A stretch of 15,379 bases of DNA from a bacterium (GTDB lineage: Bacteria; Cyanobacteriota; Vampirovibrionia; Gastranaerophilales; Gastranaerophilaceae), in NCBI GenBank assembly GCA_024408905.1, contig JAKSUP010000011.1, positions 1-15,379 of the forward strand. The letters run 5' to 3'. The notes beneath the pieces are model-generated. The model saw only the letters and a program-made list of their open reading frames with translations, made no database searches and was not told the DNA's origin. Below, one piece after another: positions 6,234-13,742 of the stretch; position 1 is the first letter of the stretch, and each line of letters begins with the position of its first letter. The position numbers and the translations under genes were made by a program.

Positions 6234-7300
6234 AAACCAAAATCCTCATCATTCGGTATTTGAGAGTCCGATTTTATGACTTTTTGTTCAATTTTTGGCA
6301 TCCCGACTTCTTCTTGTGCCTTTTTCTCTTCATCGATATTCATATATAAATCTTTATTTTTAGGTGACAATTTTTCGCTTTTCTGCTGCTTAATTCTTTC
6401 TTCATTTTCCTTTAACAATTTTCTTGCAGCAAGAGAAATTGAATCCCCTTCAACTGTTTTGATTATTTGCTCTCTTTGCTTTTGAATTTGGTCTTGTTGT
6501 GCTTTTGTTAAGTTAAGAGCAATATCTTTTTGATTGTCAAATTGATTTTTGTATTTGTTTTTAAGAATTAATATTTCAACCCTTCTATTTCTCGGATCTT
6601 TATTTGAAGTTACATTTTCCAAAGGTCTTGTATCAGCATAACCTACAGCAGAGAATAGTGATGGAGTAAACTTAAACCTTGAAATTAAATATCTTACGAC
6701 TGAACATGCCCTTGCGCCTGATAATTCCCAGTTAGAGGGGTAAATATTACTGTTTATTGCAAGTCCATCGGTATGACCTTCAACAATCATTTTATGCAAA
6801 ACAAATTTTTTACATATTAAAACGCCTACTTTATCCAACAACTTTTGAGCTTTTTTATCTAAGTTTGCTGATGCAGGAGCGAACAAATACTTGTCATCAA
6901 AAGTTAATAACAAACCTTTGTCTGTCATCTTAGATGAAATCCCTTCAAGCTCGCCAAGCTCGGTTAACTCTTTAATTTCTTCTTCAATTTCTTTAAAAGA
7001 AGTCTCTTCGTATTTAGGACTTATATATTCGGCCATCAATGACGGAATAAAAGAATTCGCTTGTTGTTGATCAAATATACTTTGGCTGCTGTCCAATATT
7101 GATTCTTGACCATCAAGCATGGCTCCTTGGCTAAAAGCATTCTTCAAGGATTCTTCCAATTTTGCAAAGTCCGTAGCATCAACCTGAGCAAGAGCGTATA
7201 AAACTACAAATGTAGCAAACAGGAGGGTTATAAAATCACCATATGAAACAAGCCACCGTTCAAGGTTTTCGTGTTCTTCTTCCTTTTTTTTCTTAGCCAT
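6230..7300 (-). CDS. motB: Stator protein MotB with extended C-terminal tail
   Basis: MotB pairs with MotA in the membrane as the ion-driven stator of the flagellar motor and anchors it to peptidoglycan. The 356-residue product has a basic N-terminus (KKKK), a single membrane helix (about 18-40) with YGDFITLLFATFVVLYA, in which D22 is the ion-binding aspartate, a plug/linker region, and an OmpA-like peptidoglycan-binding domain (about 125-247) containing VEGHTDG (173-179), SNWELSGARA and DPRNRRVEILI. MotB proteins usually end soon after this domain; here about 109 more residues follow (248-356), highly charged and Q/K/E-rich, probably coiled coil, ending NDEDFGL. It overlaps motA by eight bases and the next gene by four. 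The ion used (H+ or Na+) cannot be decided here. Confidence 0.93.
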   Translation of the reverse strand: MAKKKKEEEHENLERWLVSYGDFITLLFATFVVLYALAQVDATDFAKLEESLKNAFSQGAMLDGQESILDSSQSIFDQQQANSFIPSLMAEYISPKYEETSFKEIEEEIKELTELGELEGISSKMTDKGLLLTFDDKYLFAPASANLDKKAQKLLDKVGVLICKKFVLHKMIVEGHTDGLAINSNIYPSNWELSGARACSVVRYLISRFKFTPSLFSAVGYADTRPLENVTSNKDPRNRRVEILILKNKYKNQFDNQKDIALNLTKAQQDQIQKQREQIIKTVEGDSISLAARKLLKENEERIKQQKSEKLSPKNKDLYMNIDEEKKAQEEVGMPKIEQKVIKSDSQIPNDEDFGL

Positions 7301-8060
7301 TATTTGCAGCCCCTTCGCTTTCTAATAAGAATGAACGAAGCTTCCTTTCAATTAAAACAGGACTTTCTCCTGCTTGAATAGAAAGAACACCTTCCATAAT
7401 CATATTTTTATATAAAAATACTCTCTTATAGATAAATTTAATTCTTGTACCAAGAGGAATCATAACGAGGTTTGCAGCGAACAAACCATAAATCGTAGCA
7501 ACAAATGCAACTGCAATACCTGCACCTAATTTTGAAGGGTCTGACAAGTTCTGCATAACTTGGATTAACCCCATAACGGCACCTATGATACCTAATGTAG
7601 GAGAATAACCACCAAAAGATTCATATACTTTTGCAGCACTTCCAACTTTGTCTTCAAGTTGTTCTACTTGGTTTTCCATAAGTTCTCTGACCAATGTAGG
7701 ATCGGTACCATCAGCAACAGCACCTAAACCAAGTGTTAATAATGGGTCAGACGCATTATATGCTTCTTTTTCAAGTGCTATAATACCTTCTTTTCTTGCT
7801 TTTGTTGCAAAACCACCGATTTCTGTTATTAATGCATTATAGTCAGTTGTGGGTGGCATAAATACATCATGCAGCATTGAGATTGCATTTTTGATAATAG
7901 GCGCAGGAAAACTCAAAATAATAGCACCGGTTGTACCGCCAAGTACGATAAATGCAGCCGTAATTTGAAGTAATTGACCAAGGTTCCCACCTTCCATAGC
8001 TTGGCCTGTTAAAATCATTCCTATACCAAAGAATACACCAATAACTGCAAAAATATCCAT
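7293..8060 (-). CDS. motA: Stator protein MotA
   Basis: MotA forms the pentameric membrane ring around the MotB dimer and turns ion flow into torque. The 255-residue product has four membrane segments: two near the N-terminus (about 1-20 and 30-50), a large cytoplasmic loop with MPPTTDYNAL and the ARKEGIIALE helix, and two more with the hallmark PTLGIIGAVMGLI and GIAVAFVATIYGLFAANL motifs. The length and motifs are typical of MotA and separate it from ExbB/TolQ. GGAGAAAG precedes the ATG. It opens the cassette motA-motB-unknown, with no clear sigma28 box upstream, so expression by a housekeeping or other sigma factor is likely. No other flagellar gene is in the window. Confidence 0.95.
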   Translation of the reverse strand: MDIFAVIGVFFGIGMILTGQAMEGGNLGQLLQITAAFIVLGGTTGAIILSFPAPIIKNAISMLHDVFMPPTTDYNALITEIGGFATKARKEGIIALEKEAYNASDPLLTLGLGAVADGTDPTLVRELMENQVEQLEDKVGSAAKVYESFGGYSPTLGIIGAVMGLIQVMQNLSDPSKLGAGIAVAFVATIYGLFAANLVMIPLGTRIKFIYKRVFLYKNMIMEGVLSIQAGESPVLIERKLRSFLLESEGAANNG

Positions 8061-8103
8061 AACTTTCTCCGAAATTTATACTATTCCTATCCTATTAAAC
8101 TAC

Positions 8104-8122
8104 ATTTCAATAAGTTTGAAAT
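8104..8122. repeat. Inverted repeat upstream of motA
   Basis: ATTTCAA (8104-8110) and TTGAAAT (8116-8122) are perfect 7-bp arms around five bases, about 45-60 bases before the motA start in the 107-base gap after the 815-residue protein gene. It has no U run, so it resembles a small operator more than a terminator. I found no convincing promoter pair or flagellar sigma28 box in this gap. Confidence 0.35.
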
Positions 8123-8167
8123 CCTTTAAATATAGTATGTTTCTACCCGTAAAATAAAAGGAGATTG

Positions 8168-10615
8168 TTAACATTGATATTTGCCGGATAAAATATTAAT
8201 TGCCATTTGTTCGGCCCTATCTGCACGTCTTAATACTTGGCTCAATCCGGAGTTATCAAAGGTTTTGGTTAAATCGAATATATTTTGTGACGGTATATAT
8301 TTTCTGATTTTTTCATTCGCACCTTGGACATTATTTAACACATTGTTTTGTGATGGAATATACGTGTAATTATCTCGCTTTTCTTTAGGTTTTGCGACAT
8401 TTTGATTATTTGGTGTATTTGCTAAAACATCATTTTTTGCTTGTTCCGGTACTTTATTTTCTTTTACATTATTCTGCCTTGGCTGAGAATTCGTATCTTC
8501 TGTAGCTTGCTTATTATCAATATTTTCCTTCTTAGTATTATCTGTTTGGGCATCATCCATACCTTTTTCATTTTGCTTAGCCTCTGATTTTTGTTCAGGG
8601 GCTTCTTTTGCAATCTCATGCTGTTCCGGTTTATTTTGAGTTTTAGGTTGTTGTTCTTGTTGTATTTCCATGGTTTTTTGAGCTTGAGGTTGCTGTTCCT
8701 GTTGTGTTTCCTGTTTTAATATCTCATTCTGCAAACTTTGTGGCTTTTCCATTTTTTGCATTAATTCATCTTCTGATTTCAATTTCACAGGTACGGGGAC
8801 AATTGTATTTTCTTGTTGTTCATTATCTTTTGCACTATTTATCGGTTTATTTTCCTCTGCCATTTTTGCAGCTTGGAGTTTGTATAATCTTTGAGTCAAG
8901 TCCTTTTTGGTAAACTCTTTCTGCACCTGTTTGTTTTTATCATGCTCTTCAGTTTCATATGAGTCGTAATCTTTGCCGAATATTGCGTTACAACATTTCT
9001 TAGCAATATCTCTCATTTTTGAATCAAACACCATCATTACTAAAAGAAATTTTAACGGTACGGAAACACAGTTTTGAGCTTTGTAGCCCAATTTTTGCCA
9101 GAAATTTACACCTTTCATCATATTTAAGTCTTTTGATAAAGGAGTAACAATTGAACGCAAAATTCTTGTTAAAAGATTTTGTCCTTCAACCTTTCTCAAT
9201 GTTTTAATTTTATTAGCAGCTTCTTTTCTTGCTTCGATGGCAGCTTTTTTTGTAGTAAAATTACCTTCTAAAAAGTCTTTGTTAAATGCATTTTTAATAC
9301 ATTCAATTACTTCAACCGTCTCTATTTTCATGCCGGCATTTCTCATACCTGCACGATGGTACAACAATTTTGCACTCAATCCGAAAGTTATTATCCACAA
9401 GAATGAATCAATTAAGCCCCAAACTGCTGTTCCGACTTTTTCATCACTGCCTGCATCTTTTGTATTTTTTATAGCACGCATTAACATTGGTGATACAAAA
9501 ATTAATGCACCGAGTTTTCCGTTACCAAATGTTATACCACGATAAATACGTTGGATAGCTTTTGCGTTAAATCTTCCAAGAGCTGTTTTACCGCCATCTT
9601 TTGTAATACTGCGCATTTTGTTATGAATTCCGTCTATTCCAAGCTTACGGTTAAATAATTTACCCGTTAGTCTTGAATTACCTTTTTGAACAGAAAGTCC
9701 TCTTACTTTTTCTGCAGCCTTTTTAGCTTCTTCAAAGTATTTATCGGGTTCTTTTTGCCATTTAACAATATCATCAAAAGTTACTCCCATCTTGTCTAAG
9801 ATGTATTTTTTTGTATCTTGAGTGCAATTTGATGATGCTAATATTCTGCGAATTTCACCTTCATTAGCTCCAACATGTTTAAGATTGACATAATTTACAA
9901 TTTCTTCCTCTTTGAGATCTTTCATAGCTTTCCCAAAGAATTTTTCAATTTCAGCAGTTTCACCTTTTCTGATATCAAGGTTGTTGAAACTCATACCTCT
10001 CTCAACCATAACATTAGGAGTTTCTTTTTCTGAGCATATACCAAATGTTTCGAAGATACGATTTAAATCTTCAACTAATTCTGCTTGTTCATTAAACATT
10101 ATGCTTTTAGCTTGAGGGTTTGTCGGTTTAGCAGGTGTATCAATAAACGCTCTTACGACACCACTGTTTTCTTTTGCTTTTGTTATTAATTTATTCCAAC
10201 CATTTGCAATACCTGATGTACCTTTTTTAAAAGTTTCCGATTTAAAAGGTTTTAGATTAGCGATTTTGTCACCGAAGTTCGCAGATTTAGCAATAAGACT
10301 TTTTTCGTATTCTCCACAACAAGCTTCGTTAAATTTATCCATACCAAAACTCAGGGCAAACCAAGTTCCCAAAACTCCTACCGGATGTTCAAAAAATGGT
10401 GTAATAAGCCCTAAAATATCAAATTTTTTAAGTTTTTCTACAAAGCTTTTCTTCTCGTAATTTGCGTTAGGATTGTAATATATATCAGGTAATTGAACCG
10501 CCTGTGTATTATTCGGAGCACCTTGAGCTTTCATTGATACATTTGATATCAATGAATTATTATATTGAGTCCTGTTAAACGCTGGACTATTTAATTTTGT
10601 TTCTACATCTTTCAC
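8168..10615 (-). CDS. Large lineage-type membrane protein with Q/K/E/N-rich tail and YIPSQN repeats
   Basis: The 815-residue product has no domain I recognise. The start is GTG at 10613-10615, nine bases after AAAGG; an overlapping ATG is out of frame. A polar N-terminus (1-60) with NVSMKAQG is followed by a hydrophobic stretch (about 67-92, HPVGVLGTWFALSFGM), a long helical charged region, two further hydrophobic segments (about 367-382 and 397-418, LIDSFLWIITFGLSAKLL), and another near 515-530. Residues about 575-745 are low complexity with EQQP-type tracts (QETQQEQQPQAQ, IQQEQQPKTQ) and few hydrophobics, surely disordered. The tail has two copies of YIPSQN 21 residues apart (752-757 and 773-778) and ends in a helix with LRRADRAEQMAINIL. 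Two or three membrane passes with a long flexible arm suggest an envelope or scaffold protein. It lies just upstream of motAB on the same strand, but a link is unproven. Confidence 0.7.
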   Translation of the reverse strand: MKDVETKLNSPAFNRTQYNNSLISNVSMKAQGAPNNTQAVQLPDIYYNPNANYEKKSFVEKLKKFDILGLITPFFEHPVGVLGTWFALSFGMDKFNEACCGEYEKSLIAKSANFGDKIANLKPFKSETFKKGTSGIANGWNKLITKAKENSGVVRAFIDTPAKPTNPQAKSIMFNEQAELVEDLNRIFETFGICSEKETPNVMVERGMSFNNLDIRKGETAEIEKFFGKAMKDLKEEEIVNYVNLKHVGANEGEIRRILASSNCTQDTKKYILDKMGVTFDDIVKWQKEPDKYFEEAKKAAEKVRGLSVQKGNSRLTGKLFNRKLGIDGIHNKMRSITKDGGKTALGRFNAKAIQRIYRGITFGNGKLGALIFVSPMLMRAIKNTKDAGSDEKVGTAVWGLIDSFLWIITFGLSAKLLYHRAGMRNAGMKIETVEVIECIKNAFNKDFLEGNFTTKKAAIEARKEAANKIKTLRKVEGQNLLTRILRSIVTPLSKDLNMMKGVNFWQKLGYKAQNCVSVPLKFLLVMMVFDSKMRDIAKKCCNAIFGKDYDSYETEEHDKNKQVQKEFTKKDLTQRLYKLQAAKMAEENKPINSAKDNEQQENTIVPVPVKLKSEDELMQKMEKPQSLQNEILKQETQQEQQPQAQKTMEIQQEQQPKTQNKPEQHEIAKEAPEQKSEAKQNEKGMDDAQTDNTKKENIDNKQATEDTNSQPRQNNVKENKVPEQAKNDVLANTPNNQNVAKPKEKRDNYTYIPSQNNVLNNVQGANEKIRKYIPSQNIFDLTKTFDNSGLSQVLRRADRAEQMAINILSGKYQC

Positions 10616-10718
10616 AAAAATAAACCTTTACAAACCTAACTATTCATGTAAAGTTATTTTCTAACAAAAAATTGCTAAAATCTGTAAGAATTTTTATTAT
10701 TTTGTTAAATTTCTTAAC

Positions 10719-10745
10719 AAAAAAATCCTCCCTTAAATGGGAGGA
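10719..10745 (-). terminator. Intrinsic terminator after deoC
   Basis: On the minus strand TCCTCCC and GGGAGGA arms (10739-10745 with 10726-10732) form a 7-bp GC-rich stem around a six-base loop, followed by seven U's (10719-10725). It is the clearest terminator in the window and ends the kinase-queD-uppP-deoC transcription unit about 97 bases past the deoC stop. The intervening 3' region has only very short reading frames. Confidence 0.9.
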
Positions 10746-10842
10746 AAAGTTTGAGCGATGAGGATTCAATATCATAATAACTTTGAACCCATCATCTTAC
10801 ATTAAACTTTTTTCTAATTTTATGACTACAACTTTTGGGCTA

Positions 10843-11490
10843 CTATTCACAAATTTTTACACCGGAAGAAGTTCCGATTCTTATAGCTCCAGCCTCTATC
10901 ATTTTTAAAGCAGCTTCTTTATCTCTTACTCCACCTGATGCTTTTACACCCAAACCGGCTGAATGTACTGTGTCATACATTAGTTTAACATCTTCTGCTT
11001 TAGCTCCAACGCCGTTTTTCACAAACCCTGTAGAAGTCTTTACAAAATCTGCCTCACCCTTTACACAAAGTTCTGATGCGAGTTTTATTTCTTCTTTTGT
11101 TAATAAATCTGTTTCCAAAATAACTTTTAGGTTTCTGCCTTGAGTTGCACCTTTAATAGACGCAATTTCGTTTACAATATAATCAATTTCTTTGTCTTTT
11201 AGTTTTCCGACATTTATAACCATATCAATTTCGTCAGCACCATTTTTCACGGCATCTATTGTTTCTAAAACTTTAACTTCTGTTGTAGACTGTCCCAAAG
11301 GAAACCCAACTACAGTAACCACTTTTACATCAGAATCTTTTAAATGTTCTTTTGCAAATTTTACATTAACAGGGTTTACACAAACACCTAAAAACTTATA
11401 TTTTCTTGCTTCATCAAAAAGTTTTATTAACTCTTCTTTGGTCGCATCTTGCTTCAACAAGGTATGCTCAATATACTTATTCAATTCCAT
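10843..11490 (-). CDS. deoC: Deoxyribose-phosphate aldolase
   Basis: DeoC splits 2-deoxyribose 5-phosphate into glyceraldehyde 3-phosphate and acetaldehyde, feeding deoxynucleoside sugars into glycolysis in the cytoplasm. The 215-residue product is normal length for the short bacterial class. It carries IEHTLLK at the N-terminus, GVCVNP (35-40), EIDMVINVG (87-95) with D89, the Schiff-base lysine K151 in DFVKTSTGF, and the second lysine K183 in VKASGGVR, followed by a phosphate-binding RIGTSSG loop (204-210). All catalytic residues are present. A strong GGAGG ribosome site lies in the 14-base gap after the uppP stop, so the two are cotranscribed. It is the last gene before the terminator at 10719-10745. 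Confidence 0.97.
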   Translation of the reverse strand: MELNKYIEHTLLKQDATKEELIKLFDEARKYKFLGVCVNPVNVKFAKEHLKDSDVKVVTVVGFPLGQSTTEVKVLETIDAVKNGADEIDMVINVGKLKDKEIDYIVNEIASIKGATQGRNLKVILETDLLTKEEIKLASELCVKGEADFVKTSTGFVKNGVGAKAEDVKLMYDTVHSAGLGVKASGGVRDKEAALKMIEAGAIRIGTSSGVKICE

Positions 11491-11504
11491 ATTATTCCTC
11501 CAAA

Positions 11505-12344
11505 TTACACTACACTAAAAAATATTGCTGTTGCTATCCCTGTAATTAAGCAATACCAGCCAAAAACAGATAATGAAAATTTTGACACAAATTTTATAAA
11601 ATATTTTATACAAAGATATCCAACTATGGCTGAAACAACTGTTCCGACAACAATTGCAGTCCAGTCATATTTAATAACTTCTGAATAATCAAGAGTTAAA
11701 GCCGGATAACACATTGAAGCACCGAGTATTATCGGAATAGAAAGTAAAAACGAGTATCTTGCTGCCGTAACTCTATCCATACCATGCAACAAACCTGTTG
11801 CAATTGTTAATCCTGAACGGGAAAAGCCTGGGAGTGCTGCTATACCTTGGGCAAAAGCAATTAACAACGCACTTTTTAAATTCAATTCTTTTTTATCAGT
11901 AATTTTTTTGGAATAAAATTCGCTGAATAAAAGTAAAAGTCCTGTAAATATCAAAAGTATTCCGACAATAACAGGTTTAAAAACAAGCCATTCAGCAAAA
12001 TCTTTAATAGGAAATGCAACAAGTACGGTAATAACTGTACCTATAATTATATATTTTCCGATTTTAAAATTATTCTCATCATGCTCTTTTTTTAAAATTC
12101 CAAAATAAAGCGCTTTTAAAATTTCTAAAATTTCTTTTCTAAAGAAAATCAAAACGGCAATCAAAGTTCCCAAATGCAGCATAATATCCAAAAATACTTC
12201 TTGGTTTGAACTTTCTACAATTTCTATTCCTTTAAATACCTTATAAAAATTTGAAGTAAACACAAGGTGAGCAGAACTCGAAATTGGCAAAAATTCGCTC
12301 AAACCTTGCACTATTCCCATTATAATTGCTTGTATTAAATCCAT
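11505..12344 (-). CDS. uppP: Undecaprenyl-diphosphate phosphatase UppP (BacA)
   Basis: UppP removes one phosphate from undecaprenyl diphosphate in the inner membrane, regenerating the lipid carrier for peptidoglycan and other wall polymers, and its level affects bacitracin resistance. The 279-residue product has about eight hydrophobic segments and both family signatures: GLSEFLPISSSAHL (14-27), with the catalytic glutamate E17 and serines, and PGFSRSG (172-178). The N-terminus MDLIQAIIMGIVQG is typical, which supports this start; GAGAGAG lies upstream. It sits 21 bases after the queD-type gene and 14 bases before deoC. Its presence in an operon of nucleotide and pterin genes is a loose, housekeeping kind of association. 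Confidence 0.96.
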   Translation of the reverse strand: MDLIQAIIMGIVQGLSEFLPISSSAHLVFTSNFYKVFKGIEIVESSNQEVFLDIMLHLGTLIAVLIFFRKEILEILKALYFGILKKEHDENNFKIGKYIIIGTVITVLVAFPIKDFAEWLVFKPVIVGILLIFTGLLLLFSEFYSKKITDKKELNLKSALLIAFAQGIAALPGFSRSGLTIATGLLHGMDRVTAARYSFLLSIPIILGASMCYPALTLDYSEVIKYDWTAIVVGTVVSAIVGYLCIKYFIKFVSKFSLSVFGWYCLITGIATAIFFSVV

Positions 12345-12365
12345 ATTTTACTCTCTCTAAATAAA

Positions 12366-12725
12366 TTATTCTTCAAAATATGTTGCACATGATGTTGGTG
12401 TTTCCCAAACAGAAACCTTGCTAATTATAGAAATTTTCTCTTTCATCTTGTCATAAATAAATTTGGAAATCATTTCGCTGCTTGGGCTTATTCCCTTAAA
12501 ATAAGGAAGTTCATTTAAGTCTTTATGGTCAAGGAAATCCAATACTGACTTCATTTCATTTTTTAATACTTTATAATCAACAAGTATATTGCTTTTGTCT
12601 AGTTTATCACCTTTTACATAAACTTCCACCAGCCAGTTATGACCATGCTGATTTTCACAAGCGCCATCATAATTCAATAAATGATGAGCTGCTGCAAAAT
12701 ACATCTGTGCTTTCAATTCGTACAT
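12366..12725 (-). CDS. queD: 6-carboxy-tetrahydropterin synthase (QueD / PTPS family)
   Basis: QueD turns dihydroneopterin triphosphate into 6-carboxy-tetrahydropterin, the second step toward queuosine and other 7-deazapurines. The 119-residue product matches family size. Zinc ligands are H14 in FAAAHHL and H27 and H29 in QHGHNW; C23 in GACENQ is the catalytic cysteine, H67 and D66 in FLDHKDLN the catalytic pair, and E108 in VWETPTS binds the pterin. A PSSEMISKFIYDKM helix (81-94) replaces the usual PTxEN. The CxxxHGHN spacing fits QueD-type enzymes. AAAGG precedes the ATG. No queC, queE or queF is nearby, so a related pterin synthase role is possible. It lies between the kinase gene (55 bases) and uppP (21 bases) in the same operon. 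Confidence 0.9.
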   Translation of the reverse strand: MYELKAQMYFAAAHHLLNYDGACENQHGHNWLVEVYVKGDKLDKSNILVDYKVLKNEMKSVLDFLDHKDLNELPYFKGISPSSEMISKFIYDKMKEKISIISKVSVWETPTSCATYFEE

Positions 12726-12780
12726 ACAAAAAACCTTTTCTCTATATCCTTACCTTTAATAGTAACACAACGAGAAAAGA

Positions 12781-13614
12781 TTATGAACAAATTTCACTTA
12801 ATTTAGTTAAGATTTTATCAGTAATTATCTTGATATAATCCTTATCAACCATACCATTAATAATGCAATCAGAAATTTGATAAGTTGGTCTTACATATTT
12901 TTGCGCTGTTGCGTTAACATCTTTAAACTGTAAATCAGCAGCTTCCCCAACTTTACCACGTGATACTGCACGTTTATACCATCGTTCTTTTATGACATCA
13001 ATCGGAGTAAATACATAAACTTTTACATCCATAATATCTCTTATTTCTTCGTTTAAAACATATAAACCTTCGGTTAAAATAACTTTCGCAGGAGTTTTTA
13101 CATCTCCATTCGGGTCAGAAACACAAGTAACGAAATCATACTTAGGAGATACTACCGTCAAACCTTCTTTCAATTTTGCCAAATGATTTTTCATTAAATT
13201 CAAATCTATGACGTCCGGCGTATCGAAGCTGAAACCTGTCTTAAACAAAGCATCATAACTTCCTGCTTCAATAAGTTCTTTGGACGTATCTTTGTAATAA
13301 TCGTCTTGTCTGATTACTGTATAAATACCTTCCTTTTTCTCTTTAACAACTGCTTCTATCGTATTATCAACAAAAACCGTCTTTCCTGACGCACTTTCAC
13401 CTGTAATTCCTATCAAAAAAGTTTTTTTCTTTTCTTGAACTACACGTCTGGCAATATTTAAGATAAAATTGTCAGCAACTTTTAAAAATAACGGTTGTTC
13501 TTGTTTTTTATCTTCTTCCAAAATTTCTTTTAAAGCATCAACTATAGTTGTTACAAGCTCCATATCTAAACGGCTTGAATAAAAATTATAATTTGTGAGT
13601 TCAAAAGTATCCAT
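12781..13614 (-). CDS. Uridine kinase / phosphoribulokinase-family P-loop kinase with N-terminal extension
   Basis: This 277-residue protein carries the P-loop GITGESASGKT (69-79), QDDYYKD (103-109), the substrate loop FDTPDVIDLNLM (130-141), SPKYDFVT (156-163), the Walker B-like ILTEGLYVL (179-187), and a lid with RWYKRAVSRGKVGEAAD. These place it with uridine-cytidine kinases, which phosphorylate uridine or cytidine with ATP or GTP. It is longer than Udk (about 210) because of a 65-residue N-terminal helical extension (EILEEDKKQEQPLF...) of unknown purpose, so substrate may differ. AAGGA lies eight bases before the ATG. It heads the operon that ends with deoC, which makes nucleoside salvage a sensible setting. 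Family is secure, exact substrate is not. Confidence 0.85.
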   Translation of the reverse strand: MDTFELTNYNFYSSRLDMELVTTIVDALKEILEEDKKQEQPLFLKVADNFILNIARRVVQEKKKTFLIGITGESASGKTVFVDNTIEAVVKEKKEGIYTVIRQDDYYKDTSKELIEAGSYDALFKTGFSFDTPDVIDLNLMKNHLAKLKEGLTVVSPKYDFVTCVSDPNGDVKTPAKVILTEGLYVLNEEIRDIMDVKVYVFTPIDVIKERWYKRAVSRGKVGEAADLQFKDVNATAQKYVRPTYQISDCIINGMVDKDYIKIITDKILTKLSEICS

Positions 13615-13657
13615 TACAGTATCCTTAATTCATCATGAACATTGTATAGTAAATCTC

Positions 13658-13695
13658 AAAAAAAATCTCGTTTTTGCAATATTTTTGTAACGAAA
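13658..13695 (-). terminator. Possible weak terminator after the ABC permease
   Basis: On the minus strand TTTCGTT (13689-13695) can pair with AACGAGA (13666-13672) with one G-U pair, followed directly by eight U's (13658-13665). The loop is long (16 bases) with a few inner pairs, so the stem is weak, but the U run and its position about 50 bases after the permease stop suit a terminator. The kinase promoter must lie near here too, but I could not fix it. Confidence 0.45.
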
Positions 13696-13742
13696 ATTTA
13701 CCAAATTATTTTTAACCACCGAAACAAGTTATTATTATTTGA

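Noticed and set aside
6230..8060. ExbB/ExbD or TolQ/TolR instead of MotA/MotB
   Set aside because: The MotB homologue has a C-terminal OmpA-like peptidoglycan-binding domain and YGDFITLLFA helix, and MotA has the PTLGIIGAVMGLI signature with a large cytoplasmic loop.
8580..8760. Possible CRISPR-like or tandem DNA repeat in the Q-rich coding region
   Set aside because: The repetition is of codons for Q, E and P within an open frame with irregular spacing; there are no uniform repeats and spacers.
8181..10460. Several 60-100 codon frames on the plus strand opposite the 815-residue protein gene
   Set aside because: They are short, lack ribosome sites and family resemblance, and mirror the coding strand's low-complexity composition.
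11192..11688. Plus-strand frames of 79-108 codons opposite deoC and uppP
   Set aside because: They are antisense to two secure enzyme genes and encode serine/threonine/phenylalanine-rich shadow sequence.
12726..12780. preQ1 or other riboswitch upstream of the queD-type gene
   Set aside because: The gap is 55 bases and I find no C-rich loop or pseudoknot pairing of the preQ1 type; only a ribosome site is clear.
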